NCBI GenBank assembly: GCA_036378435.1
Contig: DASUWK010000044.1
Coordinates: forward strand, 1-54,462
Length of the DNA: 54,462 bases
Source: DASUWK01 sp036378435
GTDB taxonomy: Bacteria > Chloroflexota > Dormibacteria > Dormibacterales > Dormibacteraceae
Direction of reading: 5' to 3'
Under the pieces are notes generated by a model. It did not search any database. It saw only the letters and a program-made list of their open reading frames with translations, and had not been told where the DNA came from. The translations under genes and the position numbers were made by a program. Below are positions 15,501 through 24,545 of the stretch, in pieces. Numbering within the stretch: position 1 is the stretch's first letter; each line of letters opens with the position of its first letter.

Positions 15501-18473
15501 ATGGGCATGCTGAGGCGTGCGGGTACACACCTGTCAGGTGTTGCGGGCGTGACGAGGGTCCAGCTCAAGAGGTGGGCTGTGGGGCTCGCGGGTCTCGGCC
15601 TGATCACCGCGATCGCGGCGGGCGGCACCGGCGTCATCCAGGCGCGGCCGGCGGGCAGTGAGCTACCCGTGCCCAGCTACAAGATGATCGGGGCCCACGC
15701 GATGCTCACCAAGGACGGCTACCGCAAGCTGTGGGCGGCCAAGGGAACCGATTACGCGGTCTTGGGCAGCGTGCCGGTGGGCGCCAAGATGACCTACGGC
15801 GGCGGCCCGGTGCTGGTGCACCCCAAGGTGTTCATCACCTATTGGGGATGGAATTCCGACCCGCACGGGATCCAGCCCTACCTGAACGGGTTTTTCGGCG
15901 GGCTTGGCGGCAGCGACTGGATCGGCAGTCAGAGCCAGTACTGCGAGGGCGTGCCCACGTCCGGCACCAGCTGCGACGGCGGCCAGTACATCACCAATCT
16001 GCCCAACATCCTGGGCGGCGTCTGGAACGACCACCAGGACGCGCTTCCTCCAGACCCCATCCCGGAGCCGTCGACCGGGACCAGCCCCGACCTCGCGGAT
16101 GAGGCGCTGCGCTCGGTCGAGCACTTCGGTTACGTCGAGGACGGCGTCTACGTGATCGCCACTCCGCACGGCACCAATGCGGCGGGCTTCGACGGCCTCG
16201 GTTACTGCGCATGGCATGGGGCTGTTCAGCTGCCCGACGGTCGACGCGTGCAGTTCGTGAACATGCCCTACGTCTTCGACGCGGGTTCGAGCTGCGGCGC
16301 CGACTATGTCAACAAGGATCTGAGCGGCCAGCTCGACGGCGTCAGCATGGTGGCCGGCCACGAGTACGCCGAGGCGATCACCGACCCCACCGTCAGCTTC
16401 AACAACCTCACCGCGGAAGGCCTGGTCCCGCCGGGCTGGTATTCGCAGCAGCCGGAGGTCGGGGGCGAGACCGGCGACAAGTGCGCCTACCCCGTGTTTC
16501 AGGGGCGGCTCGGCCTCGACCTGCCTCAGAACGCCGCCAACATCATCCTCAACGGCAAGCCGTACGCGGTGCAGCCGCTGTGGTCCAACGACGCCAATGA
16601 CGGCGCCGGCGGCTGTGTCATCACAGACACGCCGGGCCCGGTGGCCGCCCCGGCGCTACCGGCCATTCCCGGGACGCCGACCAACGCCGCGAACCCGGTG
16701 ACGTGCACTGGCGCGCAGATCGTCGGCACGCCCGGCGACGCTGTCGACCCGTACACGAGCGTGAACGTGGTGAGCAGCAACCAACCGGCGCTCAACATCC
16801 TCAACGTCCAGTTCAGCACCCCGAGCGCGAGCACCCTCGAGATCAAGACGACTCTCGACAACCTGCAGCCCTTCCCGCAGCAGGAGGTCGTCGGCGGTAT
16901 TTGGAGCGTCTACTGGAACTACGGCGGCCAGACCTATGTGGCATCGGTCACCGAGGATCCGACCGGCACCGTCTATGAGGACGGCGTCCACAGCAGCAGC
17001 ACGGGCGACACGTTCAACAACACGAACGACACCGGTTCCTTCAACCCCGGACCCAACGGAACGGTGGTGATCGACGTGCCCAGGGCGCACGTGGGCAACC
17101 CTCCCGACGGCGCCCTGCTCACCAAGACGTGGGCCGTCTCCTTCGGTGAGGTGCCCGGTCTCTCAGGCGTCATCTCGTTCCCGTCCGACGAAGCGCCCAG
17201 CAACAACCCGGAGAACGGCGGGCCGGCGACCGGCTGGCCTTACAAGGTGGGCTCGATGACCGACTGTGACACCGTCCGGACGCTGCCACCAGCTCCTGCC
17301 GACAACTTCAAGCTGCCGCCGCCGCCGCCGCCGTTCACCATCGGTGTCTGCAGCGGGGACAACCTGCTGACTGCGCCGAGCGGCAACGTGCACGTGCCTC
17401 TTCCGGAGGCGCCGACAACGGCCAACCTCGAAGCGGCGGACATCACCGGCGCCTCCTTCGCGGTCGACCCGAGCGCCGGGACGCTGACGACCACGCTGCA
17501 GATCGCCAACCTCAACCAGCTGCCCGTCGTCGGAACCACCGAGACCGATTACAACGTGTCGTTCAACCTGCCCGACGGCAGGACGTATGCGACGCAAGAG
17601 GCGCTGCCAGACCCGACCGGCACCAACTTCAAGGCCGGGCTCTGGAACCGCTCGGACAACAGGTTCTTGAGCTCCACGCCTGAGACCGGCAGCGTCAACA
17701 TGGGCGCGCCGGGAACGGTCGTGGTGGTCGCCAAGCTGGCAGATCTCGGCAGCCCGTCAGCGACGTCTTCCCCACTTGTCACGCAGACCTACGCGGACAC
17801 GATCAGCGCCGAGCGCGTGGCGGGCGAGGGCTACCAGGCCAACACACCGGACAAGCGGGTGCCGGCGCGCGACTTCGGACCGGCTTGGCCCATCTGCTCG
17901 GGTCCGTCAGTCACGGCCGTGCCTATCACCGCGCTGGCCGGCGAGCGGTTCAGCGGCATCGTGGCCAGGTTCGCGGACGACCAGACCGACTTCCCGTCGG
18001 CGTCGGATCTGAGCGCAACCATCAACTGGGGCGACGGCACTCAATCCGCAGGCACGCTCACTGGCAAGGACACCCGCTTCGCGGTCGAGGGCGCGCACAC
18101 CTACTCGAGCAATGGCACCTACACGGTGCGAGTCACCGTGGCCCAGCGGGCGGGCGGCTCGGCTGTCCTGGGCAGCGCGACGAAGCCGGAGTATGTCGGC
18201 GGGGCTGGCTCAGCTGGTGCGTCGGCTTCGCGGGCGGCCGCGGCTCCCGCAGGGGCGCAGCAGCCTTCGGCGGCACCGGCGTCCAAGGCGGCGGCTGCGC
18301 CGCCCAACGGTCCGATCATTCCGGTGGTCCCCCATGGCGCGGCCCGGCCGCCGGCCATGAACCACCACGCTGGTCCAGCGGCGCTCACGCCCGTCTGGGC
18401 GGGACTCGCAGCGGCTCTCGTCATCCTGCTGCTTATCGCCGGCCTGGTCGCCTACCGCCACTCGACCACCTAA
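15501..18473 (+). CDS. Large exported metallopeptidase-like protein with PKD-like domain and C-terminal TM anchor
   Basis: A roughly 990-residue surface protein. I prefer ATG 15501 (GAAGAGGG lies just upstream) over TTG 15486. A signal-anchor segment (WAVGLAGLGLITAIAAGGTG) is followed by an exported region. Near position 16350, VSMVAGHEYAEAITDPT contains an HExxE core reminiscent of zinc metallopeptidase-like proteins (SHExxEAITDP family), so proteolysis is possible but unproven. Two similar segments (LEIKTTLDNLQPFPQQEVVGG and LTTTLQIANLNQLPVVGTTE) suggest an internally duplicated beta domain. Near 17930-18190 a PKD-like domain is seen (FSGIVARFADD, INWGDGTQSAGTLTG, HTYSSNGTYTVRVTV). An Ala/Pro-rich stalk and a TM helix (LAAALVILLLIAGLVAY) end the protein, which implies cell-surface tethering. 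Confidence 0.8.
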   Translation: MGMLRRAGTHLSGVAGVTRVQLKRWAVGLAGLGLITAIAAGGTGVIQARPAGSELPVPSYKMIGAHAMLTKDGYRKLWAAKGTDYAVLGSVPVGAKMTYGGGPVLVHPKVFITYWGWNSDPHGIQPYLNGFFGGLGGSDWIGSQSQYCEGVPTSGTSCDGGQYITNLPNILGGVWNDHQDALPPDPIPEPSTGTSPDLADEALRSVEHFGYVEDGVYVIATPHGTNAAGFDGLGYCAWHGAVQLPDGRRVQFVNMPYVFDAGSSCGADYVNKDLSGQLDGVSMVAGHEYAEAITDPTVSFNNLTAEGLVPPGWYSQQPEVGGETGDKCAYPVFQGRLGLDLPQNAANIILNGKPYAVQPLWSNDANDGAGGCVITDTPGPVAAPALPAIPGTPTNAANPVTCTGAQIVGTPGDAVDPYTSVNVVSSNQPALNILNVQFSTPSASTLEIKTTLDNLQPFPQQEVVGGIWSVYWNYGGQTYVASVTEDPTGTVYEDGVHSSSTGDTFNNTNDTGSFNPGPNGTVVIDVPRAHVGNPPDGALLTKTWAVSFGEVPGLSGVISFPSDEAPSNNPENGGPATGWPYKVGSMTDCDTVRTLPPAPADNFKLPPPPPPFTIGVCSGDNLLTAPSGNVHVPLPEAPTTANLEAADITGASFAVDPSAGTLTTTLQIANLNQLPVVGTTETDYNVSFNLPDGRTYATQEALPDPTGTNFKAGLWNRSDNRFLSSTPETGSVNMGAPGTVVVVAKLADLGSPSATSSPLVTQTYADTISAERVAGEGYQANTPDKRVPARDFGPAWPICSGPSVTAVPITALAGERFSGIVARFADDQTDFPSASDLSATINWGDGTQSAGTLTGKDTRFAVEGAHTYSSNGTYTVRVTVAQRAGGSAVLGSATKPEYVGGAGSAGASASRAAAAPAGAQQPSAAPASKAAAAPPNGPIIPVVPHGAARPPAMNHHAGPAALTPVWAGLAAALVILLLIAGLVAYRHSTT

Positions 18474-18478
18474 CCGTC

Positions 18479-18484
18479 TATACA
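18479..18484 (+). promoter_or_regulatory. -10 element of probable leaderless promoter
   Basis: TATACA sits just after the stop of the upstream gene and 9 nt before GTG 18494; no ribosome-binding site separates them. Confidence 0.4.
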
Positions 18485-18493
18485 CTCCGCCCC

Positions 18494-19042
18494 GTGCTGG
18501 CGGAGTTCGAAATCGCGATCGATCGGCTCGAGCGAGCAATACGAGGCTGCCCGGAGGAGCATTGGGGTTCAAGCCTGTGGGTGGTTAAGCGCACCGACCC
18601 GTGGATGTGGCCCAAGGGCGGCCCAGGCGACGGCAGGACGGAAGCAGCGATCCAGGTTTTCTCTCAGTTCTGGTTGATCGCGTACCACTGCCTCTTCTTT
18701 ATCGACCTGTACTGCTGGGACGAGACCGGCCACTTCGCCACGCCACCCGAGTTTGCGAATGGACCGGAAGACCAGGGCATCGACGAGTTCGGGGCGGCGC
18801 GCTTCCCGAACGTGAGCTACTCACGAGAGCAATTGCTCGGCTATCTCGCCTACGGCCGCGGGCGAGTCCGCACGACGCTTGGGGGCCTGACCGATGCTCA
18901 GCGTGCCATCAAGCTGCGACCAGGCCATCCACATGCCGGCAAGACCTTTGAGCAGCTGCTGGGCGTCAACCTCGCTCACGTGCGGGAGCACGGCGACCAA
19001 CTGACGGCGTTCATCGCCGGGGGATGCGTTACGCGCCCCTGA
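18494..19042 (+). CDS. DinB-like protein
   Basis: A 182-residue cytoplasmic protein, start GTG 18494. It resembles the DinB/DUF664 four-helix-bundle family, metal-dependent thiol-transferase-like proteins: the N-terminal helix FEIAIDRLERAIRGCPEEHW, the segment FWLIAYHCLFFIDLY with a His in the typical second-helix position, and the C-terminal VNLAHVREHGDQLTAFI with the His-rich third motif. Exact function is unknown. Length fits the family. It is convergent with typA. Confidence 0.65.
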   Translation: MLAEFEIAIDRLERAIRGCPEEHWGSSLWVVKRTDPWMWPKGGPGDGRTEAAIQVFSQFWLIAYHCLFFIDLYCWDETGHFATPPEFANGPEDQGIDEFGAARFPNVSYSREQLLGYLAYGRGRVRTTLGGLTDAQRAIKLRPGHPHAGKTFEQLLGVNLAHVREHGDQLTAFIAGGCVTRP

Positions 19043-19151
19043 GGGCATCGCCCTCGAGCGGAGGTCGCCCGGTCGGTCAGGTCCGGGGTCTTCCATCCAC
19101 CTCGATGCGGCCAATCGAACCGCTCGGACGTGCGCCGGATCGCCGTATCGG

Positions 19152-21008
19152 CTACCCCGGAGAGCTCTCGCCGTCGAGCCCTGCCACTGACGTGGCAAGG
19201 CGGCGTCGGGACCTCGCCTGGTCCAGCTCGGTCAGATGTCGCTTCCGTAGGCGCAGGTGCTGGGGAGTCACCTCGAGCAACTCGTCGTCCGCCAGGAAGT
19301 CCAGCGACTGCTCTAGGCTGAGGCGGGTCGCCGGCGTCAGACGCACCGCGATGTCGGCGGTCGACGATCGCACGTTGGACTGCTTCTTCTCGCGACATAC
19401 GTTCACCGACAGATCGCCGGCGCGCTTCTGAAGGCCGATCACCATCCCCTCGTAAACCGCGGTGCCGGGCTCGATGAAGGTCGTCCCACGCTCCTGTGCG
19501 TTGGCGAGGCCGTAGGCCAGCGCGGTGCCGCGCGCAGAGGCCGTCAGCGCCCCGTTGCGCTGGTCGCGAAAGTCGCCTGCCCACGGGCGATAGCCAATTC
19601 CGATCGATCCCATCAGGCCGGTCCCTGCCGTCAGGGTAAGGAAGAGATTGCGGAAGCCGATCAACCCGCGCGTCGGAATCCGGTACTCGAGCCGCACGGC
19701 GCCGCCGCTGCCGTAGTGGATCTCGAGCATCTCCCCGCGGCGCCGGCCGAGCGCTTCGGTGACGGCACCGACGCTCTCTTCCCGGACGTCGACCGTGAGG
19801 AGTTCGACCGGCTCGAAGCCGCGGCCTTCGACGACCTTCACAATCGCCTCCGGGCGCGACACTTCGAGCTCGTATCCCTCGCGCCGCATCGACTCTATGA
19901 GGACCGCGAGGTGCAGTTCCCCCCGCCCACTGACCAGGAATCGCTCGGCCGAATCGGTCTCGGCCACCCGCAGCCCCAGGTTCGTGTGCAACTCCTCATA
20001 GAGCCGCGCTCGGAGCTGCCGCGACGTGCTGAAGCGGCCTTCGCGACCGGCGAAGGGCGAGCTGTTCACGCCGAAGGTCATGCGCACGGTCGGCTCGGCG
20101 ATCTCGATCCGGGGCAGCGCGTCGCGCGCCTCGGGGTCCGCGACCGTGTCGCCGATGGCAACCTCTCCGAGGCCGGTCAGCATCACGATGTCGCCGGCCG
20201 AGGCCGACGCGACCGGCTCCCTGACCAGACCGCGGTGCACCAGGACCTGCCCGATCCGGCCGGCATGGGAGGCGTCCGCGGAAAGGATAGCCACCGCGTC
20301 GCCCGCCGCGACCGAGCCGCGGAAGATCCGGCCGATCGCGAGCGGTCCGGTGTAGTCGTCGTAGGCACGGTTGGCGACGAGCATTTGAAAGCCACCCGTT
20401 TCGATGGCGGGCCCGGGAATGTGTTCGACGATCGCGTCGAACAGAGGCCCGAGGTCAGGGGCCAGCCGCGCGGGGTCGACGCCGGCCCGCCCCTGCTTGG
20501 CAATCGTGTAGACGACCGGCGCGTCGAGCTGGTCCGCCTCCTCCGCAAGCTCAAGGAATAGGTCGTGGACCTGCTCAAGGGCGCGGCCCGGGTCCGCGTG
20601 GGGGCGGTCGAGCTTGTTGATGACGATCACCGTGCGCAGGCCCGCCTCGAATGCCTTCCTGAGGACGAAGCGCGTCTGCGCCATCGGTCCCTCCGCCGCG
20701 TCGACCAGCAGCAGGCAGCCGTCGGCCATGTTCAGGACGCGCTCAACCTCGCCGCCGAAGTCCGCGTGGCCAGGAGTGTCGATGATGTTGACGGTCACGC
20801 CGCCGCGGCGGATCGAGGCGTTCTTGGCCAGGATCGTGATCCCCTTCTCGCGCTCGAGCACGTTCGAGTCCAGGATCAGGCTGCCCACCTCCTGGCCCTC
20901 CCTGAAGGTTTGGCTCTGCTTCAGGAGGGCGTCGACGAGGGTCGTCTTGCCGTGGTCGACATGGGCGATGATCGCCAGGTTTCGGACGTCGGCTCGAATC
21001 CCGGTCAC
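19152..21008 (-). CDS. typA: TypA/BipA ribosome-associated GTPase
   Basis: Translational GTPase related to EF-G that helps 50S assembly and growth at low temperature or under stress. From GTG 21008 it has 618 residues, normal for TypA. G1 is AHVDHGKT (15-22), G2 is REKGITI, G3 DTPGH, G4 NKLD. Domain II, the EF-G-like domains III and V (MRREGYELEVSRPEAI) and the TypA-specific C-terminal part with GTTFIEPGTAVYEGM and VNVCREKKQSNVRSS are all present. The start is set by a GTGA overlap with the helicase stop at 21005; the longer 21035 start would overlap by 31 nt. Co-transcription with a DEAD-box helicase behind a cold-shock gene points to a cold/ribosome-assembly unit. Confidence 0.95.
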   Translation of the reverse strand: MTGIRADVRNLAIIAHVDHGKTTLVDALLKQSQTFREGQEVGSLILDSNVLEREKGITILAKNASIRRGGVTVNIIDTPGHADFGGEVERVLNMADGCLLLVDAAEGPMAQTRFVLRKAFEAGLRTVIVINKLDRPHADPGRALEQVHDLFLELAEEADQLDAPVVYTIAKQGRAGVDPARLAPDLGPLFDAIVEHIPGPAIETGGFQMLVANRAYDDYTGPLAIGRIFRGSVAAGDAVAILSADASHAGRIGQVLVHRGLVREPVASASAGDIVMLTGLGEVAIGDTVADPEARDALPRIEIAEPTVRMTFGVNSSPFAGREGRFSTSRQLRARLYEELHTNLGLRVAETDSAERFLVSGRGELHLAVLIESMRREGYELEVSRPEAIVKVVEGRGFEPVELLTVDVREESVGAVTEALGRRRGEMLEIHYGSGGAVRLEYRIPTRGLIGFRNLFLTLTAGTGLMGSIGIGYRPWAGDFRDQRNGALTASARGTALAYGLANAQERGTTFIEPGTAVYEGMVIGLQKRAGDLSVNVCREKKQSNVRSSTADIAVRLTPATRLSLEQSLDFLADDELLEVTPQHLRLRKRHLTELDQARSRRRLATSVAGLDGESSPG

Positions 21009-22144
21009 GGGCGCGACCTCGTCACATGCCGCCACTGACCGTGGTCGAGTAGATGAACCCTGTCCAGGCTCTGGATGTTCGGCGCGCCCTGGCGGCGGAG
21101 CTTGCGCCAGGCGGCCTCATCTTGGGGTGCCAGGATGGTCAGCGCCCGCCCGGCCGCGCCCTGGCGGGCCGTCCGGCCCACCCGGTGTGTCAGCCACTGC
21201 GCCGACTCAGGGAGCTCATAGTTGACGACGAGGGCCACGTCCTCGACGTCGATTCCGCGCGCGGCGACGTTGGTGGCGACGAGCACCCGGATGCGGCCAC
21301 GACGGAACCCGTCCATGGTCGCGGCGCGGCGGTTCTGCGATAGGTTGCCCTGCAGCTCGCCGGTGCTGTGGCCGAGTGCCGCCAGCCTCTTCGACAGCTT
21401 CTTGACGCCATGCTTGGTCCGTCCGAAGACGATGATCGGGCCGTCCTGGCCCTTCAGCAGGCGGTGCAGGGTTTCGAAGCGCTCCGAATCGGCCACGTGC
21501 AGAAGCCCGCTCTCGAGCGTCGACGCGGCCTGGTCCTGGACCCGCACTCGAGCCGGCTCCTGGAGGTGCTTGCGGATCATGGTGCCGACCCACGGCGGCA
21601 TGGTCGCCGAGGCGAGGACTGTTTGCCGCCGGCCGGTCAGCCCGATGATCCTCTCGACGTCGCGCGCGAAGCCCGCGTCCAGCATCTCGTCGGCTTCGTC
21701 AAGCACGAGGTAGTCGACTCCTCCAAGCTGCAGAAGCCCGCGCTCGACCATGTCCAAAGTGCGGCCAGGCGTCCCGATCACGATGTCGGGCCTGGCGCGC
21801 AGCTCGTTCGTCTGCCGTCCATAGGGCACACCGCCGTAAAGCAGGGCAGAGCGGATCTTCGGCTCGACCCCCCGCAGCACAGATGCGATCTGGATCGCCA
21901 GCTCGCGGGTCGGGGCCACGATCAACGCCTGCGGCGCGCGCCGCCCTGGCTGCAGGCACTCGAGCATCGGCAGCACGAAGGCGAGAGTCTTGCCAGAGCC
22001 CGTCGGCGCCTCCAAGACGACGTCCCGGCCGCGAAGAAGGGCGGGGATGGCCTGCGCCTGAACGGCCACGGGTGCCCGAATGTCACGCGCGGCGAGCGCG
22101 GCCGCGATGCGTGCGTTGACGCCGAGATCGGCGAAATTGTTCAA
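21005..22144 (-). CDS. DEAD-box RNA helicase
   Basis: ATP-dependent RNA helicase, 379 residues, consisting of the two RecA domains only. Motifs: Q-motif AVQAQAIPALL, I APTGSGKT (46-53), Ia APTRELAIQ, GG, Ib GTPGR, II DEAD, III SAT, IV IIVFGRT, V ATNVAARGID, VI HRVGRTARQG. It lacks the long basic C-terminal tail of DeaD/CsdA and is closest in size to minimal RhlE-like proteins. The start is TTG 22144 with GAGGAG about ten nt upstream. It is followed by typA with a 4-nt overlap and preceded by csp, so a role in cold-stressed ribosome or mRNA remodelling is likely. Confidence 0.93.
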   Translation of the reverse strand: MNNFADLGVNARIAAALAARDIRAPVAVQAQAIPALLRGRDVVLEAPTGSGKTLAFVLPMLECLQPGRRAPQALIVAPTRELAIQIASVLRGVEPKIRSALLYGGVPYGRQTNELRARPDIVIGTPGRTLDMVERGLLQLGGVDYLVLDEADEMLDAGFARDVERIIGLTGRRQTVLASATMPPWVGTMIRKHLQEPARVRVQDQAASTLESGLLHVADSERFETLHRLLKGQDGPIIVFGRTKHGVKKLSKRLAALGHSTGELQGNLSQNRRAATMDGFRRGRIRVLVATNVAARGIDVEDVALVVNYELPESAQWLTHRVGRTARQGAAGRALTILAPQDEAAWRKLRRQGAPNIQSLDRVHLLDHGQWRHVTRSRP

Positions 22145-22251
22145 GTGAATGACTCTCCTCGGTCCCCTCTCTTTGGGGTGGGATTACTGCGACGATCAGG
22201 GCGCCGTCATGAAGACGGGGAGAGGGACCCGAGCGAGGCGAGGGTGTGACC

Positions 22252-22275
22252 GGCGCGGCACCAGAGTGCCGCGCC
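22252..22275 (-). terminator. Perfect 10-bp hairpin after csp
   Basis: GGCGCGGCAC-CAGA-GTGCCGCGCC forms a perfect 10-bp stem with a 4-nt loop directly after the csp stop. There is no U-tract on the minus strand, so it may act as a strong pause, an attenuator of read-through into the helicase gene, or an mRNA-stabilising end. Confidence 0.6.
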
Positions 22276-22285
22276 AGTGCTTCAG

Positions 22286-22483
22286 TTAGACGAGCTGGAC
22301 CTTCGCGGCGCGAGGGCCCTTCGGGCTCGCTTCGATCTCGAAGGTCACGTTCTCGCCGCCCTGCAAGCTGTCGAAGTCGGCGGCGGTGCCGCTGCGGTGG
22401 AAGAAGTACTCCTTACCGTCATCGGCGGCGATGAAACCGAAGCCGCGTTCGACCACGAGCTTCTTGATGGTGCCGTTGGGCAT
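22286..22483 (-). CDS. csp: Cold-shock protein (CspA family)
   Basis: 65-residue single CSD-fold RNA chaperone. RNP1 is ERGFGFIAADD and RNP2 is YFFHRSG; the end AKGPRAAKVQLV-like (SPKGPRAAKVQLV) is typical. GGAGAT stands 8 nt before the ATG. The roughly 100-nt untranslated region upstream could contain a cold-responsive leader, though I see no strong hairpin in it. It precedes the helicase and typA on the same strand. Confidence 0.95.
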   Translation of the reverse strand: MPNGTIKKLVVERGFGFIAADDGKEYFFHRSGTAADFDSLQGGENVTFEIEASPKGPRAAKVQLV

Positions 22484-22666
22484 GATCTATCTCCGTTCTC
22501 TCGATTGAACTGACGCCTGCAGGGAGCTGTTCGAGACTACGGAGCGACCCAAGCGTGCACCTTGAGACGAGTGCGCCTGAACTATACGCAGGACGGTCCC
22601 GCCTAAATCAGCGCGCCGCCCGCGATCCCGAGCCGGGAGACCCGTTACCCGTTCCTGAGCGCGACC

Positions 22667-23905
22667 CTATACGGTGCGCAAGGCATCGGTCGGCGACAGT
22701 CGCGCGGCCCGCAGAGCCGGCAGCAAGCCCGCAACAGCCCCAACCGTGATCGCGGCCGCCAATCCTCCCGTGATCGCCGCCGGCGGCACGACCGCCGGCC
22801 AGTCCCGCGCCGCCGCATAGGCCGAGGTCACCGCCGCACCGGCCAGCTCCCCCCCCACTCCACCAGCGAGCGAGAGCATGACCGCCTCCGCGAAGAACTG
22901 GAGCCGGATCTGGCCTCGGGTGGCTCCGAGCGCACGGCGCAGCCCAACCTCGCCGCGTCGCTCCAGTACCGAGATGACCATGATGTTGGCGACGCCCACG
23001 CCGCCGACCAGGAGCGCCACGGCGGCCAGGCCAAGAAAGAGCGCGTTGAATGCGCCCTGTGCCTGGGCGCGCGCCACGAGTGCGTCTGACGGACGGCTCA
23101 TGGTGACCTGGTCGGGGTGCTCGGGGTAGGCCATCGGCGCCAGCAGGCCCTCGACCGTGGGCACCTGATCTGTCGCCGAGCGGACGTAGATCGTCGTCGG
23201 GTGGCCGTCGAAGCCGAGGTAGCGGACCGCGGCCGGGAAGCCGACCAGCACGGCGTGGTCGACTTCGTCGGCCAGCGGCGCCGAGGTGAGGATGCCCGCG
23301 ACGTAGAACCACTGGCCGTCGATCCACACCCGCTCGCCTGCCACTACCTGGTCGATCCCGAGCTGGGCCGCGGCGGCGCTGCCCAGCACCACCACCGGTT
23401 CGTTCGCGGTGGCGGCGTTCAGATACTCGCCCACAGCAACCGTGGCGCCGACGGCCTGGGGCAGGCCGGGGCCTGCCGCCAGCACCGCCAGGCCACCGGT
23501 CTCGCCGCGGGGTAGGAACGGCGAGCGGTAGACGGACTGTCCGGTCGCGCCGGTGGCGCCGACCGCATAGACGGACTCGATCCGCCCGATCATCGCGGGG
23601 GCGGTGGCCGGCAGCGGTGTGTTGCTCCCGAAGAGGTCGTGGCCGGTCGTGACCGTCAGCAGGTTGGTGCCGATGGCATCGATCTCCGCGAGCAGGCCCG
23701 CTTGCGACGAAGCCGAGAGCCCCAACACGGCCACCATCGCCGCGACGCCGACGGCGATGCCGAGGGCCGACAGGCTGGCGCGAAGGCGCCGCGTGCGAAG
23801 CCCGACGGTCGCAACGCGGACCACATCCGCGGGTCGCAGGCGAACCGGTCGGAGCCGGCGCGTCTCAATCACGAGGCGATGCGCCATCGGCAACGACACG
23901 GCCAT
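22667..23905 (-). CDS. MacB/FtsX-type ABC transporter permease
   Basis: Permease with the MacB topology: one N-terminal TM helix (LSALGIAVGVAAMVAVLGL near residues 45-63), a large extracytoplasmic domain of about 220 residues, then three C-terminal TM helices (LGLAAVALLVGGVGVANIMVI, the typical GGIGIxNIM segment, followed by ERRGEVGLRRALGATRGQI, the FtsX coupling motif). 412 residues, normal for this class. Translationally linked to the ATPase upstream (41-nt overlap). With the adaptor it should form a mechanotransmission-type exporter for peptides, drugs or cell-wall signals. Confidence 0.92.
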   Translation of the reverse strand: MAVSLPMAHRLVIETRRLRPVRLRPADVVRVATVGLRTRRLRASLSALGIAVGVAAMVAVLGLSASSQAGLLAEIDAIGTNLLTVTTGHDLFGSNTPLPATAPAMIGRIESVYAVGATGATGQSVYRSPFLPRGETGGLAVLAAGPGLPQAVGATVAVGEYLNAATANEPVVVLGSAAAAQLGIDQVVAGERVWIDGQWFYVAGILTSAPLADEVDHAVLVGFPAAVRYLGFDGHPTTIYVRSATDQVPTVEGLLAPMAYPEHPDQVTMSRPSDALVARAQAQGAFNALFLGLAAVALLVGGVGVANIMVISVLERRGEVGLRRALGATRGQIRLQFFAEAVMLSLAGGVGGELAGAAVTSAYAAARDWPAVVPPAAITGGLAAAITVGAVAGLLPALRAARLSPTDALRTV

Positions 23906-24545
23906 CGAGGATCTGGATCGTGCGCGGTGCGCGGGCGGCGACGCCGGGATCGTGCGTGACGATCACAACCGTGGTGCCGGCGCGGTGAAGCTCCAGCAGG
24001 AGCTCGACTATCGCGGCCCCTGACGCGCTGTCGAGGTTGCCGGTGGGCTCGTCCGCGAGCAGCACCGAGGGCCGGCCGACGACCGCGCGGGCGATGGCGA
24101 CTCGCTGTCGCTCGCCGCCGGACAGCTTCGGCGGTCGAAACCATGCCCGGCCGCCGAGCCCCACACGTTCGAGCGTCTGCGCTGCGCGGCGGCGGCGGTC
24201 GGCGTCCGCTACGCCCGCGTAGAGGAGCCCGTCGGCGACGTTCTCGAGCGCGCTGCTGTGCTCCGCCAGGAAGAACTGCTGGAAGACAAAGCCCATGTGG
24301 GCGGAACGCAGCGCCGCGAGCTCGCGATCGCTGAGGCTGCCGACGTCGTAACCAGCTATTCGCACGGTGCCGCCGTCCGCTCGATCGAGGGTGCCAAGGA
24401 CGTGCAGCAGCGTCGACTTGCCACAACCCGACGGCCCCATCACCGCCACCAGCTCTCCGGCCTCGATCGTGAAGCTGACCCCGCGCAGGGCCTCGACCGG
24501 CGGTTCACCTGGGTAGCGCTTAGTGACCTGGTAGAGGTCGATCAT
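23865..24545 (-). CDS. MacB/LolD-type ABC transporter ATPase
   Basis: 226-residue ATPase. Walker A is GPSGCGKS (37-44), Q-loop FVFQQFFL, signature LSGGERQRVAIARA, Walker B VLLADEPTGNLDS, switch His in VVIVTHD. The TGNLDS D-loop and FQQF are typical of the LolD/MacB/SalX group that drives FtsX-type permeases. It overlaps the adaptor gene upstream by 4 nt and the permease downstream. Confidence 0.95.
   Translation of the reverse strand: MIDLYQVTKRYPGEPPVEALRGVSFTIEAGELVAVMGPSGCGKSTLLHVLGTLDRADGGTVRIAGYDVGSLSDRELAALRSAHMGFVFQQFFLAEHSSALENVADGLLYAGVADADRRRRAAQTLERVGLGGRAWFRPPKLSGGERQRVAIARAVVGRPSVLLADEPTGNLDSASGAAIVELLLELHRAGTTVVIVTHDPGVAARAPRTIQILDGRVVADGASPRD

Noticed and set aside
22484..22666. 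Cold-shock leader (CspA-type) upstream of csp
   Set aside because: No cold-box sequence or strong alternative structure could be recognised by eye.
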